In this document: piece after piece, positions 18,150 to 26,227 of the stretch
Position numbering within the stretch: the first letter of the stretch is position 1
How the letters are laid out: each line of letters begins with the position of its first letter
Assembly: GCF_004005375.1 (NCBI RefSeq)
Contig: NZ_RZUF01000015.1
Coordinates: 62,001-126,000, forward strand
Source of the DNA: Rheinheimera sediminis
GTDB lineage: Bacteria > Pseudomonadota > Gammaproteobacteria > Enterobacterales > Alteromonadaceae
Direction: 5' to 3'
Length of the DNA stretch: 64,000 nt
Notes under the pieces: model-generated
The model's input: only the letters and a program-made list of their open reading frames with translations
Databases searched by the model: none
What the model was told of the DNA's origin: nothing
Translations under genes and position numbers: made by a program

Positions 18150-18515
18150 AAGATACTCTTCTTTAAAAGACCTATGAGGATTGTATCAGTTATAAGGACC
18201 TAATCTCCAGCCTGAAACAATGCTCTGCATCATATCCGTATCCTGCAATGCGACAAACGGATTCACAAGACGCATAGAACAAGGAATAGGACTCAGAGTC
18301 GCAAGCAGAGACGAGCGTTTGCATGACGGAGAGCTATGGTTTAACAAACAAAGAAGTCGAGAAGATGACAGAGATTAAATTTCTTCAAAACAGCGGCGCA
18401 TAGTGACAGCCAAACCTTCGTAGTATCTATGGCTGAGCGCTGCACCATTGGAGGAACTGCCGTATATCTGTTGCGGCGAGTTCCACCCAGGTGCTTAGCG
18501 CTCCGAAACTCAGAA
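18150..18515. other. 366-bp gap between the VanZ-like gene and yajQ, no confident gene
   Basis: No promoter, RNA gene or recognised repeat could be fixed here. On the minus strand there is an ATG-initiated 44-codon frame at 18190-18324 (starts MQTLVSACDS, unusually cysteine- and serine-rich) and a 39-codon open stretch ending at 18376-18378 with no start. Neither has a usable ribosome binding site. The gap may hold a decayed gene or a conserved intergenic sequence. Confidence 0.4.
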
Positions 18516-18998
18516 TTAATCTCTGAAGTTCTTAAACTGGAAGGGTTGACCCAGGTTACTTGTTCTGATCAACTGCATTACCTCTTGCAGGTCATCACGC
18601 TTTTTACCTGTAACACGCAGCTCTTCTCCCTGAATGGCAACCTGTACTTTAATACTGCTGTCCTTGATCAGTTTAACTACCTTTTTGGCCATCTCTTTAT
18701 CAATACCCTGCTTGATAGTGACATGGCGAGTGATGTATTTACCATGACGGTCTTCTTTTTCAATTTTGAAGCTGCTGACATCTAACTGCAGTTTGCTGGC
18801 TTTTGTGGCAAAAATGTCAAACAGCTGCATGACTTGTTGATCGGCTTCAGCTGTCAGTTCAATGTGCTCTTTGTTCAGCTCAATTTTGGCATCAACACCA
18901 CGAAAATCAAAACGGGTTTCAAGTTCGCGTTTAGCGTTTTCAACCGCATTCTTTGCTTGATTCAGATCAATTTCAGAAACAATATCAAATGAAGGCAT
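18516..18998 (-). CDS. yajQ: YajQ family cyclic di-GMP-binding protein
   Basis: YajQ-family proteins bind nucleotides; in Xanthomonas a member binds cyclic di-GMP and works with a transcription regulator. The 160-residue product begins [20 protein letters not shown], which is diagnostic, and has two ferredoxin-like halves, the second ending FQFKNFRD. It is a single gene: the next gene on the same strand starts 366 bp away. A TATAAT on the minus strand about 40 bp upstream (near 19034) could be its -10. A link to the cyclic di-GMP-type sensor at 6976 is possible but only by theme. Confidence 0.93.
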   Translation of the reverse strand: MPSFDIVSEIDLNQAKNAVENAKRELETRFDFRGVDAKIELNKEHIELTAEADQQVMQLFDIFATKASKLQLDVSSFKIEKEDRHGKYITRHVTIKQGIDKEMAKKVVKLIKDSSIKVQVAIQGEELRVTGKKRDDLQEVMQLIRTSNLGQPFQFKNFRD

Positions 18999-19267
18999 AG
19001 TTCTCTCTTTTTTCCATTGAAGATTATGTGGCTATTATAAGCTAAACAAAGCAAGGAGCGAACCTCATCTTTGTCCTATTGCAGGTTGATTAATGAGCAT
19101 CTGACCTTGGGAATATCAGCTTCGCTGACAGGACTGACAAGGATTTTGTTTGTGGAGCTTTGTCAAATCCTTGTTTACTCTGCGCTGCGGTTATGGCCCA
19201 AGGCTTGCGTCTGCGGCCTTGAACCGCAATTTTACTTTTTCAATAACTGCGGATGTCTGGATTTCTA

Positions 19268-19295
19268 TTGACTTTAAGATGGCCGCCGCTACACT
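19268..19295 (+). promoter_or_regulatory. Sigma-70 promoter of the btuB riboswitch transcript
   Basis: TTGACT (19268-19273), a 16-bp spacer and TACACT (19290-19295) place the start near 19302, directly before the riboswitch. Upstream, 19137-19174 contains a 10-bp inverted repeat (ACAAGGATTT / AAATCCTTGT) whose role is unknown. Confidence 0.75.
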
Positions 19296-19301
19296 GACCG
19301 C

Positions 19302-19497
19302 GCGTTTTTCAGGTGCCCAGAGAGTGTAAACGACATTTGAGGGTGAAACGGGAATCTGGTGAAAATCCAGAGCTGCCCCCGCAACGGTAACACAACAGAG
19401 AGCTTAGCTCTGGCTTTAATCAAACCACTGTCTTTGGATGGGAAGGGATTAAAATTACTACTAAAAATAGTCTGCTGTCAGCCCGGAGACCGGCCTG
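19302..19497 (+). ncRNA. Cobalamin riboswitch upstream of btuB
   Basis: Conserved cobalamin-aptamer segments occur in order: AGGTGCCC near 19311, GGGAATCTGGTGAAAATCC (19360-19378), the B12 box GCTGCCCCCGCAACGGTAA (19373-19390), CACTG, TGGGAAGG (19439-19446), and the closing GTCAGCCCGGAGACCGGCC (19477-19495). In the 50 bp to the btuB start a small hairpin (GACGC/GCGTC, 19519-19533) sits just before the GGGAGA ribosome binding site and may be part of the expression platform, suggesting control of translation. Confidence 0.95.
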
Positions 19498-19546
19498 AAA
19501 AGTTTATTCACTATTCGGGACGCGGTGGGCGTCTTTGGGAGACATC

Positions 19547-21352
19547 ATGTTTAAGAAATCTATGCTGGCGACAGTAGTCGTTGGCCTGCCTGCTTTTGTA
19601 TTCGCCGATAGCTCGGATGATCCGCTGGAACATATCAGTGTGTACGCCACCCGCCAGGCTCAACCTGTGCACCAGATTTTATCTTCAGTGACCGTCATAG
19701 ATCGTGAGCAAATTGAGCAAGCTCAGGTGTCTGATCTGCCTGCGTTATTGCGTCAGGTCGCTGGTGTACAAATCAGTCGCTCTGGCGGTAAAGGCCAGAC
19801 CAACACTGTATTTATACGGGGTGGTGCTGCTGGTCACACCTTAGTGATGATTGACGGTGTTCGCGCTGGTTCTGCCACTTTAGGTTACGCTTCTTTAGCT
19901 GAATTATCTTTACAGCAGATTGAACAAATTGAAGTCATTAAGGGGCCTAAAGCTGCTTTATATGGCTCCGACGCTTTAGCTGGTGTGATAGCGATCACAA
20001 CCCGTAAAGCAGACTATACCTCGGTACAGATGAAAACAGGTCGTTACCAAAGTCATGAAGCTGATATCGCCAGTAGCAAGCAGTTTGGTGCCTTAAAAGT
20101 CCGGGGTAATCTGGGCTGGTCAGATACTCAAGGTTTTGATGTTCGCCCTGGCACTCAGGCTGATAAAGACGGCTTTGATCAGCGTTATGGCAAGTTAGGC
20201 GCTGAATACAGCTCAGCTTTTGGTCTATGGTCAGCGGATCACAATGTGCTTAAAAGTACAGGTCAGTATGATTTTGATCCAACCTGGGGTCCTGGTGCTG
20301 ATCAGGTGGAAACTAAAACCAATCAAAGCCGTTTAGGCTGGACCTTAGATGGCGAAAAATCCAGTCAGAAACTGAACCTGTCAACCAATAAAACTGAAGA
20401 CTTAAATTGGGGCGACGAAAGTGCAGCAACTTTGTATGAAACCAAGCGACATGAGCTGGATTACCAATACAGTCGTCAGTTAACCAGCGAGTTTACTGCC
20501 TTAACTGGTGTAAACTGGTACCAGGAAGATGTGTCAGGCAGCGATTTAGGTTATGAAGTCGATTCCCGCGTTAACAGAGCTGTTTTTGCAGCTGTAAGCT
20601 ATCTGTCAGGTTCCTGGTTGGCTGATGTGACAGGTCGTCATGACACACAAAGCCAGTATGGACATTACAACACCTACGAACTGGGATTAGGTTATCAGTT
20701 GACAAAGGAATTACTGGTTCGCGTTAGTCGCGGTAGCGCTTTTAAAGCGCCAAGCTTTAACGACCTGTATTATCCCTTCAGTGGCAACACAGCGTTAACT
20801 CCTGAAACTGCAACTTCTGATGAGCTCGGATTAAAATACAGTGCTGGTGAGCTACAGATTGAAAGTTCCATTTACCAGCAAAGTGTCAGTAACCTGATCC
20901 AGTGGGCGCCTATGGCTGATGGCAACTGGGTGCCACAAAACGTGGGTGAAGCGAAAATCAAAGGTGCAGAATTCAGCCTCAGCCAGAGCTGGCAACAATG
21001 GCAGCAGCAACTGGCTTATAGCTATACAGATGCGAAAGATCAGACCACAGATACGCCTCTGATCAAACGCTCTAAGCATACAGTGCATTGGCAGGGCGCT
21101 TATCAATGGCAGGACTGGCGTGTATTTGTCACCTCTGATTATCAGAGCGATTTCCATACAGGCGATTTTATGACGCCACAACTTGGCGGTTACACTTTGT
21201 GGGGCGCTGGTTTAAGTTACGACTTGAGTCCGCAGCTGCAGATTGCTGCTAAAGCTGACAACCTGACCAATAAAGATTATTTATATGTGCCGGGCTATGC
21301 CGCTGCAGGTGCTGAATGGTCGCTGCGTTTAAACTGGACACCTAAATTCTGA
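19547..21352 (+). CDS. btuB: TonB-dependent vitamin B12 outer membrane receptor BtuB
   Basis: BtuB imports cobalamin across the outer membrane using TonB energy. The 601-residue protein has a signal peptide (about 1-20), a TonB-box-like stretch (EHISVYATR), a plug domain (about 35-150, VFIRGGAAGHTLVMIDGVR and IEQIEVIKGPKAALYGSDAL) and a 22-strand barrel ending RLNWTPKF with the terminal Phe needed for outer-membrane assembly. I chose the ATG at 19547 because GGGAGA precedes it by 6 bases. A cobalamin riboswitch controls it. It is transcribed alone, and the inner-membrane partners are on the minus strand at 26-32 kb. Confidence 0.95.
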   Translation: MFKKSMLATVVVGLPAFVFADSSDDPLEHISVYATRQAQPVHQILSSVTVIDREQIEQAQVSDLPALLRQVAGVQISRSGGKGQTNTVFIRGGAAGHTLVMIDGVRAGSATLGYASLAELSLQQIEQIEVIKGPKAALYGSDALAGVIAITTRKADYTSVQMKTGRYQSHEADIASSKQFGALKVRGNLGWSDTQGFDVRPGTQADKDGFDQRYGKLGAEYSSAFGLWSADHNVLKSTGQYDFDPTWGPGADQVETKTNQSRLGWTLDGEKSSQKLNLSTNKTEDLNWGDESAATLYETKRHELDYQYSRQLTSEFTALTGVNWYQEDVSGSDLGYEVDSRVNRAVFAAVSYLSGSWLADVTGRHDTQSQYGHYNTYELGLGYQLTKELLVRVSRGSAFKAPSFNDLYYPFSGNTALTPETATSDELGLKYSAGELQIESSIYQQSVSNLIQWAPMADGNWVPQNVGEAKIKGAEFSLSQSWQQWQQQLAYSYTDAKDQTTDTPLIKRSKHTVHWQGAYQWQDWRVFVTSDYQSDFHTGDFMTPQLGGYTLWGAGLSYDLSPQLQIAAKADNLTNKDYLYVPGYAAAGAEWSLRLNWTPKF

Positions 21353-21379
21353 TTTTTTAATTTGAATGAATAACTTAGC

Positions 21380-21428
21380 GCGGGTCAGAGTCACATTACA
21401 CCTTAGGTTTAATTTTACTCTGACCCGC
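21380..21428. repeat. 12-bp perfect inverted repeat between btuB and msrA (REP-like)
   Basis: GCGGGTCAGAGT (21380-21391) and ACTCTGACCCGC (21417-21428) are perfectly complementary with a 25-base loop. It lies between the convergent btuB and msrA and could end transcription both ways, although no T-tract follows. The GGGTCAGAGT core resembles palindromes often found near REP-associated Y1 transposases; no transposase is present here. Confidence 0.7.
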
Positions 21429-21434
21429 CTTGTG

Positions 21435-21968
21435 TTACACCTTAAGCAAACTGACAAAAGTCTGGCGAAACTTGGCGAGCTTAGGTGTGATTAAAAACTG
21501 GCAATAGGGCTGGTTGGTGTTCTGCAAATAATAACCCTGATGATACTCCTCAGCCGGATAAAAAGTAACTGCAGCTCTTACTTCCGTCACTATTGGCAGG
21601 TCAAATAATGCTCCCGCCGCTTGAATCGAAGTAAGTGCTTGCTGATGTTGTTCATCAGAATGATAAAATATTGCAGAGCGGTACTGAGTTCCTACGTCGT
21701 TACCTTGTCTATTTAATTGAGTAGGATCGTGCAGAAACCATAACACCTGCAGCAACTGCTCAAAACTGATTAAACGTGGATCAAATTCAAGCTGTACTAC
21801 TTCGGCATGTCCTGTGGTCCCAGTGCAGATTTGGCGATAGTCCGGGTTTAAGGTTTGACCTCCCATATAACCACTAACAGCTTTTTCTACGCCCTTTAAT
21901 TGATTAAATGCGGATTCGATACACCAAAAACAACCTGCAGCAAAAGTGGCGATTTCGGTCTGCTTCAT
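21435..21968 (-). CDS. msrA: Peptide methionine-S-sulfoxide reductase MsrA
   Basis: MsrA reduces the S-epimer of methionine sulfoxide in proteins and free methionine. The 177-residue protein has the catalytic motif GCFWCIESAF at residues 12-21, followed by SGYMGGQTLNPDY, GHAEVVQLEFDP and FHDPTQLNRQGNDVGTQYRS, all typical. It is a single-domain form without MsrB. It starts 70 bp from the divergent oxidoreductase gene at 22039. Confidence 0.96.
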   Translation of the reverse strand: MKQTEIATFAAGCFWCIESAFNQLKGVEKAVSGYMGGQTLNPDYRQICTGTTGHAEVVQLEFDPRLISFEQLLQVLWFLHDPTQLNRQGNDVGTQYRSAIFYHSDEQHQQALTSIQAAGALFDLPIVTEVRAAVTFYPAEEYHQGYYLQNTNQPYCQFLITPKLAKFRQTFVSLLKV

Positions 21969-22038
21969 GCGAATGCTCCATTATTGATCTTAAGCTTATG
22001 ATACAGCGTAAAGTTAACACCAGTTCAAAAGAAAAATC

Positions 22039-23040
22039 ATGATGAAAAATATTGCAGTGATAGGTGCCGGGCTGACTGGCGCAGCCGCAGCAGCAAAACT
22101 TGTTCAACAGGGCTATCAGGTTACTGTGTTTGATAAAGGTCGGGTTGCAGGCGGCCGAATGAGTAGCAAAAAAACAGAGCACGGCTATCTGGATATGGGC
22201 GCTCAGTATTTCACTGCTCGCAGCGATTTATTTAAGCAACAGGTGCAGCTTTGGCTTGAGGCTGGATGTGCGGATATCTGGGCTTGCAGAACTGCGCTTT
22301 TGTGTAATGACGAAGGCGTGACATCACTCGTCAGTTCTGCCGATGCCCAACTACGTTTTATTGGTGTGCCCTCCATGCAAAGCCCGGTAAAGAGTTTATT
22401 GCAGGCTATCCCCATAGTTACAGAATGTCGAATCGACAGGCTCAGTTATCAGCGACAATGGACTTTGTACTGTGCAAATAACCAAAGCTACAGCAATTTC
22501 GATGCGGTGCTGATTACATTGCCACCAGTTCAGGCGCAACAACTGCTGTCACAAAGCCAATTACCAGATTTGATCGCAACCAATTCTCAACTATTAGAAC
22601 CTTGTTGGGCTGTGGCGGTACAAGCTGAGGCTTGTTCCATGGGGGACGCTATTTTTTGCCAACATCCCAAATTGAGGTTTATCAGCCATCAGCAGCATAA
22701 ACAGGGCAGAACCTCTTGTTACATTCTGCATTTCAATGCGTCTTACAGCGCAGAACATCTGCAGGCAAGGCCTGAATTTTGGTTTGAACAAGCCATCACT
22801 ATAGTGAGGGATGAATTGAATATACAGCATAGCATTGAACCTCTGGTGGCACATCGCTGGCTTTATGCCAGTCAAAGAGATCAAGCAATAGCGCCCGGCA
22901 TTATGGCACTACCTGAACAAAAACTCTGGATCGGTGGGGATTGGAGTTTTGGTGGCCGCGTAGAAAATGCTTATCTGGCAGGATTAAATCTGGCTCAGGC
23001 ACTGGTCGAAACTCAGCATTTGGCAGGGGAATTATCATGA
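22039..23040 (+). CDS. FAD/NAD(P)-dependent amine oxidase-like oxidoreductase
   Basis: A 333-residue flavoprotein. The N-terminal Rossmann motif VIGAGLTGAAAAAKLVQQGY is followed by VFDKGRVAGGRMSSK and LDMGAQYFTAR, the signature of the renalase/amine-oxidase-like family (COG3380). The C-terminal GDWSFGGRVENAYLAGLNLA is the second FAD-contact motif. The substrate is unknown. Two adjacent ATG codons (22039 and 22042) could start it. Its stop overlaps the next gene by 4 bp, so the pair is probably co-translated. Confidence 0.85.
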   Translation: MMKNIAVIGAGLTGAAAAAKLVQQGYQVTVFDKGRVAGGRMSSKKTEHGYLDMGAQYFTARSDLFKQQVQLWLEAGCADIWACRTALLCNDEGVTSLVSSADAQLRFIGVPSMQSPVKSLLQAIPIVTECRIDRLSYQRQWTLYCANNQSYSNFDAVLITLPPVQAQQLLSQSQLPDLIATNSQLLEPCWAVAVQAEACSMGDAIFCQHPKLRFISHQQHKQGRTSCYILHFNASYSAEHLQARPEFWFEQAITIVRDELNIQHSIEPLVAHRWLYASQRDQAIAPGIMALPEQKLWIGGDWSFGGRVENAYLAGLNLAQALVETQHLAGELS

Positions 23041-23777
23041 GTGCTGTACTGATTATTGGCGCCAGCAGTGCAATTGGCGGTGCTTTAGCAAAACATTATT
23101 TGCAGCAAGGCGACACAGTGCTGTGGTTATCCCGTTTCGCTGCAGACGTTGATCATCCGCAGTTATACAGCATCCAAGCTCCAGATTTAGAGGGGCAGAC
23201 TGACTGGGCTTTGCATCAAGACTTTCTTAGCTCTCTGGTCAACAGCTTGTTCCAGCATCAGGTCAGTCTGATTTTTAATTGCATTGGCTGGTTGCATCAA
23301 GGCGCTGACTCGAAATTGTTACCTGAAAAGAGTATCAGTCAAAGTTCTGTTGTGTTGATACGCAAAACCTTGCAGTTAAATCTGGAAGTACCGGTGTTTT
23401 ATTTACAAGGACTCTGGCCTTATCTCAGCAAAACACCAGGGGTCCGCTATCTGCAGCTGAGTGCCAAAGTCGGCAGTATTAGTGACAACCAGATAGGGGG
23501 CTGGTATAGCTATCGCTCTGCCAAAGCTGCGTTAAACCAATGGATCAAAACAGCCAGTATTGAACTTAAACGTCACAATAAAACCGCAGTTCTGGTCTCG
23601 CTGCATCCCGGCACGACAGACTCAGCTTTATCTGCACCTTTTCAGCGTAATTTGCCGTCAGGGCAGTTAAAAACTCCGGCTCAGACGGCCTTATACCTTG
23701 CTGAGGTCGCACTACAACTCAAGCCAGAACAAAGTGGTTTATTGCTGAACTGGGATGGTGCTGTCGTTAGCTTTTAA
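23037..23777 (+). CDS. Short-chain dehydrogenase/reductase
   Basis: A 246-residue classical SDR-fold protein. It has the nucleotide motif GASSAIGGALAKHY, an NxxG-like NCIGWLHQG segment, and YSYRSAKAALNQW, which holds the catalytic Tyr-x-x-x-Lys. Its closest character is with C-factor/CsgA-like SDRs that act in the cytoplasm; the substrate is unknown. I chose the ATG at 23037 because it overlaps the preceding stop as ATGA and homologues begin at the beta strand VLIIGAS. The pairing with the flavoprotein suggests a shared redox pathway, which is inference. Confidence 0.88.
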   Translation: MSAVLIIGASSAIGGALAKHYLQQGDTVLWLSRFAADVDHPQLYSIQAPDLEGQTDWALHQDFLSSLVNSLFQHQVSLIFNCIGWLHQGADSKLLPEKSISQSSVVLIRKTLQLNLEVPVFYLQGLWPYLSKTPGVRYLQLSAKVGSISDNQIGGWYSYRSAKAALNQWIKTASIELKRHNKTAVLVSLHPGTTDSALSAPFQRNLPSGQLKTPAQTALYLAEVALQLKPEQSGLLLNWDGAVVSF

Positions 23778-23848
23778 CTCTTGCTGTTGACCTGTGCTAA
23801 GGATAAGCTCAGTAAACAATGATCAAGCACGAGGCATCAAGAATAAGC

Positions 23849-24226
23849 ATGGGACTTTTCAGTGGGTTGTTAGGTAACGCAGGTCACATAGATCTAGCTG
23901 AAGTTGAAGAAGAATTTAGCCAGATTTTATTAGCTGACGAAAAACTGCAACAGGCCTACAAAGTGATTCGTGACCTTATTGTATTTACCGACAAACGTTT
24001 GATTCTAGTCGATAAACAAGGTTTAACGGGTTCAAAAAAACAGTTTATGTCTATACCTTATCGCTCAATTGTACGTTTCAGTGCTGAAACCAAAGGTCAT
24101 TTCGATCTGGAGTCTGATCTGCATATTTGGTTGAGCAGCGCTGATACAGCTATCACCAAAACCTTTAACAAAGACAGTTCAATTTTAGATGTACAAAAGG
24201 CATTGGCCTTGTACTGTTGTCGTTAA
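23849..24226 (+). CDS. PH domain-containing protein (bPH family)
   Basis: A 125-residue cytoplasmic protein made of one bacterial pleckstrin-homology-like domain. It has the characteristic MGLFSGLLGNAG start, LIVFTDKRLILVDKQGLTGSK in the middle (strand pair) and RFSAETKGHFDLESDLHIW. I chose the ATG at 23849 because family members begin there; an ATG ten codons upstream is an alternative. The family has no established function. It is not obviously in an operon: 71 bp separate it from the SDR gene, and a lipoprotein gene follows after 19 bp. Confidence 0.8.
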   Translation: MGLFSGLLGNAGHIDLAEVEEEFSQILLADEKLQQAYKVIRDLIVFTDKRLILVDKQGLTGSKKQFMSIPYRSIVRFSAETKGHFDLESDLHIWLSSADTAITKTFNKDSSILDVQKALALYCCR

Positions 24227-24245
24227 GCATAGGATGAACGTTTTT

Positions 24246-25121
24246 ATGTTAGTACGGCAAGCTTTGGTACTGCTGTCGGCACTAAGTTTGGTTGCTTGCT
24301 CTTCAGTGCCTGCTCCTGTATCTACAGCAGTATTTAAAGCTGTAGAACTGCCTGCAGAACTGTCTGAAAGTTCTGGCTTACTTTGTATTGGTAATGAATT
24401 TATCAGCTTTAATGATTCTGGCGGTTTGCCTGAACTGTACAGGATCAATGCAGAAGGGAAAATACTGCAGCGGCTTAAACTGATGACAAAAAACATAGAT
24501 TGGGAAGCCATTACAACAGACGGTCAATTTTTGTATCTGGCAGACATTGGCAATAATGCTGGTCAGCGATCTAGTCTATACATCCACAAAATCCCCTTGG
24601 ATTGGCGTTTTTTAAAGCAACCCTATCAGCCTGTCACTTTGGAGATTAGCTTACCCCAACAAAGTGGGTTAAAGGCCCACCAGCATGATTTTGATTTTGA
24701 AGCATTGGTGTATCAACAGGGGGCTTTGTACTTATTCAGTAAAAGTTGGGCCAGCGAAAAAACAGTGCTTTACAGGCTCGACCCCCATTCGCAGCAGCAA
24801 GCTTTAGGCGTAGCTTTGCCATTGCAATCGCCTGACTTTTTAGTAACGGACGCGACTTTTGACAGTTTCACAGAGCAATGGTGGCTGGTAGGCTATACCC
24901 ATCCTTTCAAAGCTATCTGGGCTTATTTGATTGGTTCAGGTTTTCAGGCGCAAATAGCCCGTTACGACGCGAGACTTCAGTTGCAGCAAGTGCAGCCACT
25001 GCCGACCCAAGGTCAGGTGGAAGGGCTCTGTATCGACGAGATGCGACAGATTTGGATCAGCGAAGAAGCCAGCCAGCAAAAGCCGGCAAGGTTGATAAAA
25101 ACTGGTTTATCCACTGGCTGA
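24246..25121 (+). CDS. Putative lipoprotein with propeller-like fold
   Basis: A 291-residue protein with a type II signal peptide (lipobox LSLVAC) that would anchor it to a membrane after cleavage. The mature part has repeated segments such as ESSGLLCIGNEFISFNDSGG, WEAITTDGQFLYLADIGNNA and EGLCIDEMRQIWISEEAS, the pattern of a small beta-propeller with esterase-like or SdiA-regulated-like blades. I cannot assign a function. The start is taken as the ATG at 24246; an in-frame ATG at 24234 would add four residues. A strong terminator follows immediately. Confidence 0.72.
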   Translation: MLVRQALVLLSALSLVACSSVPAPVSTAVFKAVELPAELSESSGLLCIGNEFISFNDSGGLPELYRINAEGKILQRLKLMTKNIDWEAITTDGQFLYLADIGNNAGQRSSLYIHKIPLDWRFLKQPYQPVTLEISLPQQSGLKAHQHDFDFEALVYQQGALYLFSKSWASEKTVLYRLDPHSQQQALGVALPLQSPDFLVTDATFDSFTEQWWLVGYTHPFKAIWAYLIGSGFQAQIARYDARLQLQQVQPLPTQGQVEGLCIDEMRQIWISEEASQQKPARLIKTGLSTG

Positions 25122-25126
25122 TAAAG

Positions 25127-25162
25127 GCTGCTGCCTATGATTTGCTTGCGCAGCAGCTTTTT
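25127..25162 (+). terminator. Intrinsic terminator after the lipoprotein gene
   Basis: A perfect 8-bp stem (GCTGCTGC / GCAGCAGC) is followed by TTTTT. It starts 6 bp after the stop codon at 25121. Confidence 0.88.
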
Positions 25163-25395
25163 GTTTAAAGTTGATGATGTCTTACTTTGCTGTCTTACTT
25201 CACCTGAGCTCGGAATAATGAGTGTCGAATGCACAGCATTTTGTTTTATAAATCATGAAGATAAACCAATTTGTATAAGTAGCGCAGGCCTTTAAATGGT
25301 GGTCACGAAGATTGTAGTGCTCTTCAGGTCATCTTTGATGCATCACTGGCATGAAGAGAGCGATTGACTCTGGTTACTGACGTAGAGCAGATAAA
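25163..25395. other. Intergenic stretch between two facing terminators
   Basis: About 230 bp (378 bp from gene to gene) with no supported gene. A 25-codon frame starting at an ATG near 25218 encodes several cysteines but has only a weak GGAA upstream. I see no other structure. Confidence 0.5.
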
Positions 25396-25429
25396 ATAAA
25401 AAAACTGGCCTGAATGCGACAAGGCCAGT
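25396..25429 (-). terminator. Intrinsic terminator after the DUF5610 gene
   Basis: On the minus strand an 8-bp stem (ACTGGCCT / AGGCCAGT, loop of 10) is followed by seven T residues. It lies 71 bp beyond the stop at 25500. Confidence 0.88.
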
Positions 25430-25499
25430 GTATAAACGGCTGGTTCCATGGCTTAACAGAAACCAACTTATCAGGAGAAGTACCCGGTTTTGGGCGAAG

Positions 25500-26147
25500 T
25501 TAAACTTTCACAGAAAAGCGCAGTTCGCTGCTGGTCTTGGCGGCAGTCGAGTCAGTCATATCTTGTGCTTCTGTGGTTTTATCTGGGTTTAATATCATTT
25601 CGCGGAATTTGGTAAAGCCTTCCTGGATCAGCGAATAAGTGCTGTCGATGTCGTCTGCTACTTTACCATTCAGTACACCCAAACCATCCAGAATGCCACG
25701 GGCATCTTCAAAACCTTTGTCTACACCTCCGCTTACTAAAGCGATAAATTTATCAAGGCGTTCTTCTTCTGACATATCCGGGTTTTGTGCGGAAAACTTT
25801 TGGTAAAAGGCGGTGGCAAAACCCACTATGCGGTCTGCTGTGGCTTGAGGTGACGTATCAACGCCACTCGCTTTAATCTTTTCTGCTGCATTAGGGCCAA
25901 ATTCTGCTTCCAGCTCACTGTTAATGCCTTCTAATGCTGTTTTATACAATAACTTCATTGAGTTATCGTTATCGCCTGTGCTGAGCTTTAGCTGATTTTC
26001 CATAATAGTGGCATTCAGCTTTTGTTTGTTCATACGTGAAGCGTCATAGCCTGATAGTTTTTTCTCTTCAGTGGTTTCGCTGCTTTCTGCAATTTTGCTG
26101 GTCGCAGCCTGAGCATTTGACGAGCCGACACCGTTCACAGATGACAT
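25500..26147 (-). CDS. DUF5610 domain-containing protein, probably FliA-dependent
   Basis: A 215-residue soluble protein with no signal peptide. The first 45 residues are low-complexity (Ser/Ala/Glu), then a helical DUF5610 domain (about 45-195) with NSMKLLYKTALEGINSEL, RIVGFATAFYQKF, SEEERLDKFIALVSGGVDKG and ARGILDGLGVL. The tail is rich in Asp, Thr and Ser. Its function is unknown. I chose the ATG at 26147, which has GGGAG 7 bases upstream. It follows btuF on the same strand, but a near-consensus sigma-28 promoter at 26201-26227 would start its own transcript, and it has its own terminator. This points to a flagellar, chemotaxis or motility-linked role. Confidence 0.85.
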   Translation of the reverse strand: MSSVNGVGSSNAQAATSKIAESSETTEEKKLSGYDASRMNKQKLNATIMENQLKLSTGDNDNSMKLLYKTALEGINSELEAEFGPNAAEKIKASGVDTSPQATADRIVGFATAFYQKFSAQNPDMSEEERLDKFIALVSGGVDKGFEDARGILDGLGVLNGKVADDIDSTYSLIQEGFTKFREMILNPDKTTEAQDMTDSTAAKTSSELRFSVKV

Positions 26148-26200
26148 ATTACACTCCCTTTGGGCGTTCATGAGGTTCAGTATAGTTCTGACTGATCAGG

Positions 26201-26227
26201 CTATCGGCGAGAGCTTTAATAACTTTA
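26201..26227 (-). promoter_or_regulatory. Sigma-28 (FliA) promoter for the DUF5610 gene
   Basis: Read on the minus strand: TAAAGTTA (26220-26227), exactly 11 bases, then GCCGATAG (26201-26208). The consensus is TAAAGTTT-N11-GCCGATAA, so 14 of 16 positions match with ideal spacing. It overlaps the btuF stop codon region and lies about 54 bp before the DUF5610 start. Confidence 0.85.

Noticed and set aside
18429-18785. 118-codon plus-strand ORF over yajQ
   Set aside because: It is antisense to the well supported yajQ and has no family resemblance.
19604-19611. GCCGATAG in btuB resembling a sigma-28 -10
   Set aside because: It lies in coding sequence and the bases fifteen positions upstream (CCTG) do not match the FliA -35.
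25218-25295. 25-codon ORF with several cysteines near 25218
   Set aside because: Weak ribosome binding site, no conserved feature; probably chance.
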